From Rhizobium sp. GN54 (GTDB lineage: Bacteria > Pseudomonadota > Alphaproteobacteria > Rhizobiales > Rhizobiaceae): 64,000 bases of DNA. The DNA lies in the NCBI RefSeq assembly GCF_021026345.1, contig NZ_JAJNCZ010000002.1, positions 124,001 through 188,000 of the forward strand, in the 5' to 3' direction. Position 1 is the stretch's first letter; each line of letters begins with the position of its first letter. A program made the position numbers and the translations under genes. The notes beneath the pieces are model-generated. The model did no database searches, was not told where the DNA came from, and saw only the letters and a list, made by a program, of their open reading frames with translations. Below, one piece after another: positions 16,749 through 25,182 of the stretch.

Positions 16749-18272
16749 ATGAGCGCTGCATCCCCGACCTCAAGCAACAACACCGATCTCGCCCGCCGTC
16801 TCGACTATCTCGGGATCGACGCCAGGGCCGTGAACAACCTGCGCTCCCTGAAGCCGCTGCTCGAGGGCGAACTCGCGCCGGCGCTGGATCGCTTCTACGG
16901 CGTGGTGCGCAACAGCCCGGAGGTCAATCATCTCTTCTCCAGCGACGCCCACATGGCCGGCGCGAAGAAGGCGCAGCTTGGCCACTGGGCCAACATCTGG
17001 AACGGCGACTTCGGTTCCGACTATGCCGACAAGGTGCTGACGATCGGAAAGGTCCACGCGCGGATCGGCCTGGAGCCACGCTGGTACATCGGCGGCTATG
17101 CGCTGATCGTCGAGCATCTGCTGGCGGCGGCCCTGAAGGAGATGTGGCCGAAGCCTGGCCTGTTCTCCCGATCCGAATACGGCGCAGACGAGGTGGCGCA
17201 GAAGCTCGCATGCCTGGTCAAGGCCGTCTTCCTCGACATGGACCTGTCGATCTCCGTCTACATGGACGCCTCCGAGACCAGCAAGCAGCAGGCTGTACAG
17301 GAGCGTGCGGTGGCGGCCGAGCGCGAGATCGTCGGCCGGAATTTCGGCGCGGCGCTGAAGCGGATCTCCGAAGGCGACCTGACCGTGCGGATCGACGGCG
17401 CGCTGCCGGAGGCCTACGAGACGCTGCGGCAGGACTTCAACCACGCCGTCTCCGCCCTGTCGCAGGCGATCGGCGGCATCCATTCGGGCGTGGGCTCGAT
17501 CAATGTCAGCGTCCAGGAGATCGCGGCGGCTTCCGACGACCTCGCCAGACGCACCGAGCGGCAGGCGGCCAATCTCGAGGAGACCGCGGCCGCCGTCGAG
17601 GAGGTGACCACGACGGTGAGCCAGACGGCCAGGAGCGCCGACGACGCCAATGCGCTGGTGACGGCTGCGCGCGGAAATGCAGAGCGCAGCGGCGAGGTGG
17701 TCGCGCAGGCGATCGCCGCGATGGAGGATATCCAGCAGTCCTCGGCGAGCATCGCCAGCATCATCGAGGTCATCGACGAGATCGCCTTCCAGACCAACCT
17801 TCTGGCGCTGAACGCCGGCATCGAGGCGGCGCGGGCCGGCGAGGCCGGGCGGGGGTTTGCCGTCGTCGCCTCGGAGGTGCGCGCCCTGGCGCAGCGCTGT
17901 GCCGATGCGGCCAAGGACATCCAGAACCTGATCGCCAAGTCGCACGGACAGGTGGAAGGCGGGGTCCGCTCGGTCAACGAGGTTGCCCAGTCGCTCCGCC
18001 AGATCGTGGCGCAGGTGGTCGAGGTCAGCTCCGTCTTCGCGGCGATCCGCGCCAGCACGGCCGAGCAGGCGACGGGCCTGCAGGCGGTCAACCAGGCGAT
18101 CGGCGCCATGGACCAGATCACCCAGCAGAACGCCTCGATGGTCGAGCAGGCCAATGCGGCCAGCCAGGCGCTCTCCAAGGATGCGGCGACCATCGCGGAG
18201 CGGCTAAGCGCGTTCCGCACCAGCGGGCAGGCGGCGGCCGCACCGGCCGCAGGCTACGTCCGCGCGGCCTGA
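16749..18272 (+). CDS. soluble globin-coupled methyl-accepting chemotaxis protein
   Basis: Cytoplasmic receptor of 507 residues with no membrane span. Residues about 12-170 are a protoglobin sensor domain with the probable proximal haem histidine H103 ([16 protein letters not shown]), so it should bind O2, as HemAT does. A HAMP-like segment follows ([20 protein letters not shown], about 203-255), then a long coiled-coil signalling domain whose hairpin tip reads [22 protein letters not shown] and contacts CheA/CheW. The start is ATG 16749; an in-frame ATG at 16737 is possible. No che genes are nearby, so it works with a chemotaxis system elsewhere. Confidence 0.92.
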   Translation: MSAASPTSSNNTDLARRLDYLGIDARAVNNLRSLKPLLEGELAPALDRFYGVVRNSPEVNHLFSSDAHMAGAKKAQLGHWANIWNGDFGSDYADKVLTIGKVHARIGLEPRWYIGGYALIVEHLLAAALKEMWPKPGLFSRSEYGADEVAQKLACLVKAVFLDMDLSISVYMDASETSKQQAVQERAVAAEREIVGRNFGAALKRISEGDLTVRIDGALPEAYETLRQDFNHAVSALSQAIGGIHSGVGSINVSVQEIAAASDDLARRTERQAANLEETAAAVEEVTTTVSQTARSADDANALVTAARGNAERSGEVVAQAIAAMEDIQQSSASIASIIEVIDEIAFQTNLLALNAGIEAARAGEAGRGFAVVASEVRALAQRCADAAKDIQNLIAKSHGQVEGGVRSVNEVAQSLRQIVAQVVEVSSVFAAIRASTAEQATGLQAVNQAIGAMDQITQQNASMVEQANAASQALSKDAATIAERLSAFRTSGQAAAAPAAGYVRAA

Positions 18273-18283
18273 GGGGCGGCGGG

Positions 18284-19693
18284 CTACAGCGCCTCGGCCC
18301 GTTCCTGTGCCGCCGACCGGCCGAGGAGCGCGAGGGCGAGGGCGGCGAGGGGCAGGCCGGCTGCGACGAGGAAGGTCGTGGTGAAGGCGCGGGCAACGGT
18401 CTCCGGAGCGGTTGCGGCGAGGTCTCCCGGCCCGACCGCAGTGGCGAACAGCGTCGCCATCACCGAGGCGCCGGTCATGAAGCCGAGGTTTCGCGACAGG
18501 CCGAGCAGTCCGGACAGCAGTCCGCGCTGCTCGTCGCGTGCCGCATTCATCACGGCGGTGTTGTTCGCCGCGAGGAACAGCTGGAATCCTGGCGTCAGCA
18601 CGATCAGCGCGGCGACATAGCCCATGACGCCGAGGGTGCGGGGCAGGAGCGCCAGGCAGACAAGGCCGAGGGTCGTCTCGACGAGGCCGACGACCAGCAC
18701 GGGGCGGGCGCCGAAGCGGTCCGTCAGACGCCCGGCGAAGATGCCGGAAAAAGCCGCCGTCACCGGACCTACCGCCATGACGAGGCCGACCAGCGCCTCG
18801 TTCAGGCCGAGGCCGAAGGACAGGAAGAACGGCCCCACCACCAGGGTTGCCATCATCACGGTCGCGGCCAGAAGGCTCATGGCCAGCGCCGTTCCGGTCG
18901 TCCGGTCGCGCAGGATCGACACCGGCACCAGCGGTGAGGCCGAGCGGGCCTCGACGATGACGAAGGACACAAGCGCAAGGGCGGCGCCGGTCAGAAGCAG
19001 GGACGCGCCGGCCGTCGCTCCCGCCTTTCCACCTGCCGTCGCGAGCGCATAAAGGGTCAGGGTCAGCGCCAGCAGGGCGGCGCCCGGCCAGTCCATCCGT
19101 CCGTCCGGCCTGCGCGTGGCGGGCATCTGCGGGATCGTGCGCGCGGCAAGGCCGAGCACCACGATGCCGGCCGTGGCCAGCGCCACGAAGGCCGCGCGCC
19201 AGCCGAAGCCGGAGACCAGCATGCCGCCCACGGACGGTCCGAGCGCGGTGCCGATCGCCGACATCGTGCCAAGCAGCCCCATCGCCGATCCGGTGCGCTC
19301 CCGCGGGACCGTCTCGCGGATGAGCGAGACCGGCAGCGCCATCAGGATGGCGCTGCCGATCCCCTGGGCGATCCGGCCGGCGATCAGGAGGTCGAGCGTG
19401 GGTGCCGCCGCGCACAGGACGGAGGCTGCGGCAAAGAGGGAGAGCCCCGCGAGCAGCACCCGGCGGTGACCGAGGAGATCGCCGAACCGCCCCGCCAGGA
19501 CGATGGCGACCGTGGCTGCGACGAGATAGGCGAGGATGACCCAGCGGACGGCGGAGATGGGTGCGGAGAAGTCCCGCGCCAGGGCCGGAAGGGCGATGGT
19601 GGCGATGCTGATGCCGAGCGATGACAGCAGCATCGCCCCCGCAAGGGCCGTCAGTGCAGGCGGTGTCGCCTTCATTCGATTAATGGCTTTCAT
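18284..19693 (-). CDS. MFS drug-efflux transporter (DHA2/EmrB-QacA type)
   Basis: Inner-membrane proton antiporter of 469 residues with about 14 spans. Family motif A reads GRFGDLLGHRR (about residues 69-79) and motif C appears as GTALGPSVGGMLVSGFGW. Exporters of this class extrude dyes, biocides or antibiotics. GAGGAA lies six bases before ATG 19693. It is transcribed away from the MerR regulator, with that regulator's dyad in the shared promoter. It converges on the chemoreceptor gene with only 11 bases between stops. Confidence 0.92.
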   Translation of the reverse strand: MKAINRMKATPPALTALAGAMLLSSLGISIATIALPALARDFSAPISAVRWVILAYLVAATVAIVLAGRFGDLLGHRRVLLAGLSLFAAASVLCAAAPTLDLLIAGRIAQGIGSAILMALPVSLIRETVPRERTGSAMGLLGTMSAIGTALGPSVGGMLVSGFGWRAAFVALATAGIVVLGLAARTIPQMPATRRPDGRMDWPGAALLALTLTLYALATAGGKAGATAGASLLLTGAALALVSFVIVEARSASPLVPVSILRDRTTGTALAMSLLAATVMMATLVVGPFFLSFGLGLNEALVGLVMAVGPVTAAFSGIFAGRLTDRFGARPVLVVGLVETTLGLVCLALLPRTLGVMGYVAALIVLTPGFQLFLAANNTAVMNAARDEQRGLLSGLLGLSRNLGFMTGASVMATLFATAVGPGDLAATAPETVARAFTTTFLVAAGLPLAALALALLGRSAAQERAEAL

Positions 19694-19736
19694 GGCAGTT
19701 CCTCTTGTTGGAGTTTCGAGTGGCTGCTACTCTGCC

Positions 19737-19756
19737 ACTTCAAGTCAACTTGAGGT
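19737..19756. promoter_or_regulatory. SoxR-like MerR operator in the MFS promoter
   Basis: ACTTCAAGTCAACTTGAGGT is a near-perfect dyad. Read on the minus strand it differs at only two positions from the SoxR box CCTCAAGTTAACTTGAGG. It lies between CTTGAC (-35) and CAGAGT (-10), whose 20-base spacing is the lengthened spacing typical of MerR-activated promoters. It should control the exporter and probably the regulator. Confidence 0.7.
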
Positions 19757-19761
19757 CAAGC

Positions 19762-20199
19762 ATGAAACTTCTCGACATCGGCGTGCTCTCGGAAAGAAGC
19801 GGCGTGCCGCCCTCGACGCTGCGCTACTACGAGGAAATCGGGCTGATCGTCTCGCTCGGACGACACGGCTTGCGACGCCAATACGGGCCGGAGGCGCTGA
19901 CCCAGCTGGCGCTGATATCGCTCGGCAAGACGGCGGGGTTCAGCCTGGACGAGATCAGGGGCGTGTTCGGCAGGGACGGGGTTGCCGAACTGCCCCGCGC
20001 GGCCCTCCATGCGCGGGCGGACAAGCTCGAGATCCAGATCCGCAAGCTGATGACGCTGAAGGACGCGCTGCGGCACGTGGCCGAGTGCCCGGCGGAAAGC
20101 CATATGGAATGCCCGAAATTCCGCAGGCTCCTGCGCGCGGCGTCCCATTCGCGCCAGCCGCAGCGCAGGTCTGCCGGCTTCCGCGCCGACCGGGCATAG
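19762..20199 (+). CDS. MerR-family transcriptional regulator
   Basis: Regulator of 145 residues. Winged HTH at about 3-70 (IGVLSERSGVPPSTLRYYEEIGLI...RRQYGPEAL), then a dimerisation helix and a C-terminal CPAESHMEC pair of cysteines. SoxR proper has four cysteines holding a [2Fe-2S] cluster; only two are present here, so this is a MerR-family sensor of another kind. Start at ATG 19762 (MKLLDIGV) because the in-frame upstream ATG at 19705 would run through the operator. Divergent from the MFS exporter it presumably activates. Confidence 0.88.
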   Translation: MKLLDIGVLSERSGVPPSTLRYYEEIGLIVSLGRHGLRRQYGPEALTQLALISLGKTAGFSLDEIRGVFGRDGVAELPRAALHARADKLEIQIRKLMTLKDALRHVAECPAESHMECPKFRRLLRAASHSRQPQRRSAGFRADRA

Positions 20200-20217
20200 A
20201 GTTCCGGGGCGTCGGGC

Positions 20218-20239
20218 GCCGGCGACGGCCTTCGCCGGC
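20218..20239. terminator. hairpin between convergent regulator and transpeptidase genes
   Basis: GCCGGCGA pairs with TCGCCGGC over a 6-base loop, in the 105-base gap between two convergent genes. No T-run follows on either strand, so it is a candidate bidirectional terminator only. Confidence 0.45.
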
Positions 20240-20304
20240 CCGGAAAACCTCCGGCGAGGAAACGGGCGCGCCGGCGTGCCGTTTCATGGCGGCCAGCCGG
20301 CCGA

Positions 20305-21741
20305 TCAGTCGACGAATTCGACCGTGACGCCCTTCGAGGTCATCTTGGCGAGTTCGGTGGCGTCCCAGTTGGTCAGGCGGATGCAGCCGTGGCTCTGGGT
20401 CTTGCCGATCTTGGAGGGATCGGGGGTGCCGTGGATGCCGTAGGTGGGCTTCGACAGCGCGATCCAGATGGTGCCGACGGGGCCGTTCGGGCCGGGTTGC
20501 AGGGTCAGCACCCTGTCATTGGCGCCCTGCTGGAAATTGATCTTCGGATTGTAGGTATAGTTCGGATTGAAGGCGATCCGCTCCACCGTCACCGTGCCGG
20601 AGGGGGACGGAGTGTCGGACGAGCCGATGCTGGCCGGGTAGGCGGCGATCAGGGCGCCCATGTCGTCATAGGCAAGCACCTGCTTGCGGCCCTTGTCGGC
20701 GATGATGCGGGCGACCTTGCCCTTCTTCGGTTCGCCGACGTTGATCACCTTGATGATCGTGCCGGGAATGGTGAAGTCCACGCCCGGGTTCATCTCCTTC
20801 AGGTAGTTCTCGTCCATGTGGAAACGCTCGGCCAGCGCCTCGCTCGTGGACGTGTAAGAGAGCGCGGGGAGGGCTGCCTTGTGGGCGTAGTCGTCGGGGA
20901 TCGACGCCACGTAGGGGCCCGCGGCATCGGCTGCGGTGATCTCGTAGGTGGTGAACGGCATGCCGCCGTTCAGGTGCAGCCGTTCGACGATCGAATCGGT
21001 ATCGTTCGGATCGAGCGTCTCGCCGTTGGCGAGTTGCCAGGCCTCGATCGCCTTGGTCACGTTGGAGCCCTTCTTGCCGTCGATCACGCCGGGCGAGAAG
21101 CCCTCGCGGTCGAGGAAGACCTGCAGGGCCGTCACTTCGGCCGAGGATTTCTTGCCGATCGCGGTTGCCGGCGGAAACTGCGGGCCGGGCACGAATTCCT
21201 GCCCGTCCATCGGCGCCTCGGGCAGGGCGGCCATGTCGTCCATGCCAAAGCTCTGTCCATAACCCTGGGGAGGCTGTTCCGGATAGGCTTCGCCCGGCAT
21301 CGGCTGGGGGAGGTCGGACCGGTCGACGGCGCCCGGCGCACGGTCGCGGTAGTCGGGCACGGCCCCCGTCGTCACGTCGTCGTCGAAGCCGCCCGGCGCG
21401 GGCGGGAAATAGTCCGGCGAGGTTTCCGGATAGCCCTCGACCTGCCGGTAGCGGTTGCGGCGCATGTCGCGCCGGTCGTAGCCGGAATAGTCGCGCTGGA
21501 CCTGCATTTCGGTGGCGACCAGGTTTCCCCAGGCATCGATATAGATCCGGCGGCCCTGGCGGTCGCGGGCGGCACGCACGCTGCCGTCGGCAGGGATATA
21601 GTCGAGGAAATCGCCCTGCGGGGTCACCAGCACCGTCCGCCCGTCCCCGCCGCCTTGGAACGTCTGCGCGGCCGCCGGCGCGGCCGCCAGCAATGCCGTC
21701 AGGGTGAGCAGGGAAATACTTGTTTTCAAAACGGAATTCAC
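20305..21741 (-). CDS. L,D-transpeptidase (YkuD) with peptidoglycan-binding domain
   Basis: Periplasmic cell-wall enzyme of 478 residues. A signal peptide covers about 1-25 (ending APAAAQ), then a low-complexity Pro/Asp/Tyr-rich region to about 195, a peptidoglycan-binding fold (about 200-250: ALQVFLDREGFSPGVIDGKKG), a linker, and the YkuD catalytic domain ending in GIHGT...SHGCIRL with catalytic Cys about 453. Such enzymes make 3-3 cross-links or anchor outer-membrane proteins. The start is GTG 21741. The long acidic insert makes it larger than the usual 300-400 residue ErfK-type enzyme. Confidence 0.92.
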   Translation of the reverse strand: MNSVLKTSISLLTLTALLAAAPAAAQTFQGGGDGRTVLVTPQGDFLDYIPADGSVRAARDRQGRRIYIDAWGNLVATEMQVQRDYSGYDRRDMRRNRYRQVEGYPETSPDYFPPAPGGFDDDVTTGAVPDYRDRAPGAVDRSDLPQPMPGEAYPEQPPQGYGQSFGMDDMAALPEAPMDGQEFVPGPQFPPATAIGKKSSAEVTALQVFLDREGFSPGVIDGKKGSNVTKAIEAWQLANGETLDPNDTDSIVERLHLNGGMPFTTYEITAADAAGPYVASIPDDYAHKAALPALSYTSTSEALAERFHMDENYLKEMNPGVDFTIPGTIIKVINVGEPKKGKVARIIADKGRKQVLAYDDMGALIAAYPASIGSSDTPSPSGTVTVERIAFNPNYTYNPKINFQQGANDRVLTLQPGPNGPVGTIWIALSKPTYGIHGTPDPSKIGKTQSHGCIRLTNWDATELAKMTSKGVTVEFVD

Positions 21742-22041
21742 GGGTTCAACCTGTCGTCAGCGCTAAGTTTCGGACGTGGCACTCAATTTCGACGTTAATA
21801 TGGAAAATGTGAAACGATGGTTAAAGGATCGCTAACCGCCACCTCTCGCGTTCTCCACGGCCGGCCTGCGAGGTCCCGCCCGCCGCGCCGGTCGACAGCA
21901 TAACGCCCGGGGATTTCTCCGGTTCCGCAGCCTTTGCAAGCAGTTACCCGGCTCACGCCGTGCGGGACCGGCCGCCGAAACCGGTATCGGAATCTTCGGG
22001 CCTCGGTTAGCATCGCACGAAAGACGATTCCCGGAGAAGAC
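21742..22041. other. divergent promoter region with a CtrA-type half-site
   Basis: Three hundred bases between two divergent genes. ATGGTTAA at 21817-21824 is a CtrA-type half-site (TTAACCAT on the minus strand), about 75 bases from the transpeptidase start, in the most A/T-rich part of the region. The right end bears the ribosome site of the epimerase-like gene. No gene or RNA seen. Confidence 0.35.
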
Positions 22042-22896
22042 ATGACCCTCGCCCTGACCGCCGAGAACGGAGCGCACAGCTTCGACATCGCGCTTGATTC
22101 GCAGTCCGCGCTCGATCTCAGAGACGCGATCTTTTTCGGCATAAACCTGGCGCCGGGCACGGCGATCCCCTCGGATGGCGACCCGCGCATCGACCGGGCG
22201 CTGCCGGGCTTCATGTTCACCTGCGGACCGGACCATATCCGCCACCCGGAGCCGGTGGAGGGCGGGGCTGCGGGACAGCGCTATCCGCTGCATGGCTCGC
22301 TCTCTTCCCATCCCGCGACCGACATCCTCTACGAAGAGGACGATGGCGAGGTCGTCTGCTCGGCGCGCATCCCGGTGTCTCTCGCGAACGGGGAGAGCGC
22401 GGAGATGAAGCGGCACTGGCGGGCCGACCGCAAGACCGGCCACATCACGCTCGACGACGTCGTGACCAATACCGGCGCGCGCGCCTGGCCGCCGGTTGCG
22501 ATGTACCACATCAATTTCAACACGCGGCTGTTCGACGCGGGCACGCGGCTGACCGGCGCGATGATCGAGGGCGGCAGCCTGCCCTGGCGCTTCGGCGAGG
22601 GCGACATGACGATCTTCTGCGTTCCCGCGAAGGAGACATCGCAGCACGGCTGGGCGGACGTCGCGATCGGCCCGATCGCGGCACTCGGCGGGCGCACCCT
22701 GCATGTGCGCTTTCGCACCGATACGCTTTCGCACCTGCAGGTCTGGCGCAACCAGTCGCCCGGTTGTCATGTGCTCGGGATCGAGCCGGTCTCGCACCGG
22801 CTGGCCGGCCGGGCGGACCTGATCGCGTCCGGCGAGATGACGGAATTCGCGCCCGGCGAAGCGGTCAGCTACGGCCTGTCCTTCGAGCTCAGGTAG
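22042..22896 (+). CDS. aldose 1-epimerase-like protein (DUF4432 type)
   Basis: Predicted cytoplasmic beta-sandwich protein of 284 residues with the galactose-mutarotase fold seen in DUF4432 proteins. Supporting pieces are LPGFMFTCGPDHIRHPEP and RYPLHGSLSSHPATD (the catalytic histidine region) and YHINFNTRLFD. Function within the family is poorly known; sugar or sugar-like substrates are presumed. ATG 22042 follows GGAGAAG. The gene seems monocistronic, facing away from the transpeptidase. Confidence 0.8.
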   Translation: MTLALTAENGAHSFDIALDSQSALDLRDAIFFGINLAPGTAIPSDGDPRIDRALPGFMFTCGPDHIRHPEPVEGGAAGQRYPLHGSLSSHPATDILYEEDDGEVVCSARIPVSLANGESAEMKRHWRADRKTGHITLDDVVTNTGARAWPPVAMYHINFNTRLFDAGTRLTGAMIEGGSLPWRFGEGDMTIFCVPAKETSQHGWADVAIGPIAALGGRTLHVRFRTDTLSHLQVWRNQSPGCHVLGIEPVSHRLAGRADLIASGEMTEFAPGEAVSYGLSFELR

Positions 22897-23003
22897 CGGG
22901 CCCGTCACGCCGCTGCCGCCTTCTGTCGTATTGCCCGGCGATTGACGCCCGGCACCGCGCGGCCTACACCGGAGCCGGCAATTTTTTCCGAAGGGTTCGC
23001 GTC

Positions 23004-23342
23004 ATGGATATCCGCCCGATCAACGACGAATACTCGGTCTCCGGCCAGATCGCAGTCGACGAACTGGACGAGATCAAGGCGATGGGGTTCAAGTCGATCG
23101 TCTGCCACCGGCCGGACCACGAGAGCCCGGACCAGCCGGAGTTCGCCGCGATCGCGGCGCGTGCAAAGGAACTCGGGCTGGAGATCCGGCACATCCCGGT
23201 CGGCCCGATGGGCGTCACCGCCGATGCCGTCACCGCCATGGTCGATGCGCTCGACGAACTGTCGCGGCCGATGCTCGGCTACTGCCGCTCGGGCGCCCGC
23301 TCGACCAACATCTACGGCCAGACCCAGCACCTGCGGGGATGA
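23004..23342 (+). CDS. DUF442/TIGR01244 phosphatase-like small protein
   Basis: Cytoplasmic protein of 112 residues. MDIRPINDEYSVSGQI at the start and GYCRSGARSTNIY near the end are hallmarks of the BLH/TIGR01244 family, a tyrosine-phosphatase-like fold with a conserved Cys-Arg loop; fused relatives occur beside sulfide-oxidation enzymes. The real activity is not established. Nothing here links it to the neighbouring genes. Confidence 0.85.
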   Translation: MDIRPINDEYSVSGQIAVDELDEIKAMGFKSIVCHRPDHESPDQPEFAAIAARAKELGLEIRHIPVGPMGVTADAVTAMVDALDELSRPMLGYCRSGARSTNIYGQTQHLRG

Positions 23343-23387
23343 GCTTCGACAGGCCGAACATTGCGCCGCGCCATCGCCGCGGCCGTC

Positions 23388-23410
23388 ATGCCTGGTCCTG
23401 AGCCGGGCAT
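23388..23410. repeat. degenerate palindromic repeat (RIME/REP-like)
   Basis: ATGCCTGG (23388-23395) and CCGGGCAT (23403-23410) flank TCCTGAG. The arrangement GTCATGCC(T/C)GG...CCGGGCATCC is the kind of dispersed palindrome common between alphaproteobacterial genes. Only one copy is seen in this window. Confidence 0.35.
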
Positions 23411-23454
23411 CCGACCACGCCACCGCCATATCAACGTCCCGATCCGGCGGCTGA

Positions 23455-23481
23455 CGGCTGTCGGGCTGTGCCCGGCAGCCG
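23455..23481. terminator. hairpin between convergent genes
   Basis: CGGCTGTCGGGC pairs with GCCCGGCAGCCG (one G-U pair) around a 3-base loop, six bases from the stop of the TPP enzyme gene. It could end transcripts arriving from both sides. Confidence 0.6.
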
Positions 23482-23487
23482 CGACGT

Positions 23488-25182
23488 CTATCCCCGCCCA
23501 TTGCCATCCCGGATCTGCGACAGCGTGCGTGCGGGCGTGATTGCCTCCGGGTCGAGCCTGACCTCGATGATCGCGGGCTTGCCGCTTGCGCGGGCGCGCA
23601 GGTAGGCGGGGGCGAATTCTTCGGTCCTCGATACCGTCTCGCCATGGCCGCCATAGGAGGCCGCAAGGGCCGCGAAGTCCGGATTGGTCAGCCCGGTGGC
23701 GCTGACGCGGCCGGGATATTCGCGTTCCTGGTGCATGCGGATCGTGCCGTACATGCCGTTGTTGACGACGATCGCGATGATCGGCAGGCCGTAGCGGACT
23801 GCCGTTGCGAATTCCTGGCCATGCATGAGGAAGCAGCCGTCGCCGGCAAAGCAGACCACCTCCCGCTCCGGAAAGAGCTGCTTGGCGGCCACGGCCGCCG
23901 GCAGGCCGTAGCCCATCGAGCCGGAAGTGGGGGCAGCCTGCGTGGCGAAGCGGCGGAAGCGGTGGAAGCGGTGCAGCCAGGTGGCATAGTTGCCGGCGCC
24001 GTTGGTGAAGATCGCGTCCTGCGGGACGTTCTCCTCGATCCAGGCCATGATCGGACCCATGTGGACGTCGCCGGGACCGGCGGCGGGCGGCGTCGACCAG
24101 GCCCGGTAGGCGGCGTGCATCGTCTTCGTCCGGTCCGCCCAACGGGGCGGGGCGGCGGGCGAAAGCCCGGCCAGCGCATCGACGAAATCCGCCGGGCTGG
24201 CGCAGATCGCGAGATCGGGGCGATAGACGCGGCCGAGTTCGGACGGGTCGGGATGGACGTGGACGAAGGTCTGCTGCGGGTAGGGGTTGTCGACCAGCGT
24301 ATAGCCGGAAGACGGCATCTCGGAATAGCGGCCGCCTAGCATGAGCACGAGATCGGCGCCGCGGATTTCCCTGGACAGCGCCGGATTGATGCCGATGCCG
24401 GAATCGCCGGCATAGTTCGGATGCAGGTGATCGAACAGCATCTGCCGCCGGAACGAGCAGGCGACGGGCAGTGACCAGCGCTCCGCGAAGGCCGCGATGC
24501 CTGAGACGCTCTCCTCGTCCCAGCGCGTGCCGCCGAGGATGACGATCGGCCGCTCGGCCTTTTCCAGCAACGCCGCCAGGCGGGCGACCTGCGCCGGGCC
24601 CGGATGGGCCTCTACGGGAACGTAGGGTTTTGCCGCCACCGCCTCGACCGTGTCGGTCAGCATGTCCTCCGGCAGCGCCAGCACGACCGGGCCCGGCCGC
24701 CCGGACGTCGCCACCGCGAAGGCGCGGGTGACGAACTCGGGAATGCGCCTAGCATCGTCGATCTCGGCCACCCACTTGGCGACCTCGGTGAAGGCGCGGC
24801 GGTACTCGATCTCCTGGAAGGCCTCGCGCTCGCGCGCCTCGCGCTGGACCTGGCCGATGAACAAGATCATCGGGATCGAATCCTGCCGGGCGATATGCAG
24901 GCCGGCCGAGGCGTTGGTGGCGCCCGGGCCGCGGGTAACCATGCAGATGCCCGGCTCGCCGGTCAGCCGGCCCCAGCAGTCGGCCATCATCGCCGCTCCG
25001 CCTTCCTGGCGGCAGACGAGCACGTCGATGTCGGTGTCGTGCAGCGCATCGAGCACCGCAAGGTAGCTCTCGCCGGGAACGCAGGCGACGCGCTTCACGC
25101 CATTGGCGACGAGCGCGTCGACGATCAGTTGTCCGCCGGTCCTGCCTTCTTGCGGGGCAGGCCCTGCCTCTTGCTGCGTCAT
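23488..25182 (-). CDS. thiamine-pyrophosphate enzyme (acetolactate-synthase-like)
   Basis: Cytoplasmic TPP-dependent decarboxylase or carboligase of 564 residues with the three-domain layout: pyrimidine-binding domain with the catalytic glutamate in CRQEGGAAMMAD (about residue 60), a central domain, and a PP-binding domain with the GDGCFLMHGQEFATAVRYGLPIIAIVVNN motif (about 445-475). It is coupled by ATGA to a class III CoA-transferase, a pairing also found for oxalyl-CoA decarboxylase with formyl-CoA transferase, but the sequence looks more like acetolactate-synthase paralogues. The substrate is open. Confidence 0.88.
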   Translation of the reverse strand: MTQQEAGPAPQEGRTGGQLIVDALVANGVKRVACVPGESYLAVLDALHDTDIDVLVCRQEGGAAMMADCWGRLTGEPGICMVTRGPGATNASAGLHIARQDSIPMILFIGQVQREAREREAFQEIEYRRAFTEVAKWVAEIDDARRIPEFVTRAFAVATSGRPGPVVLALPEDMLTDTVEAVAAKPYVPVEAHPGPAQVARLAALLEKAERPIVILGGTRWDEESVSGIAAFAERWSLPVACSFRRQMLFDHLHPNYAGDSGIGINPALSREIRGADLVLMLGGRYSEMPSSGYTLVDNPYPQQTFVHVHPDPSELGRVYRPDLAICASPADFVDALAGLSPAAPPRWADRTKTMHAAYRAWSTPPAAGPGDVHMGPIMAWIEENVPQDAIFTNGAGNYATWLHRFHRFRRFATQAAPTSGSMGYGLPAAVAAKQLFPEREVVCFAGDGCFLMHGQEFATAVRYGLPIIAIVVNNGMYGTIRMHQEREYPGRVSATGLTNPDFAALAASYGGHGETVSRTEEFAPAYLRARASGKPAIIEVRLDPEAITPARTLSQIRDGNGRG

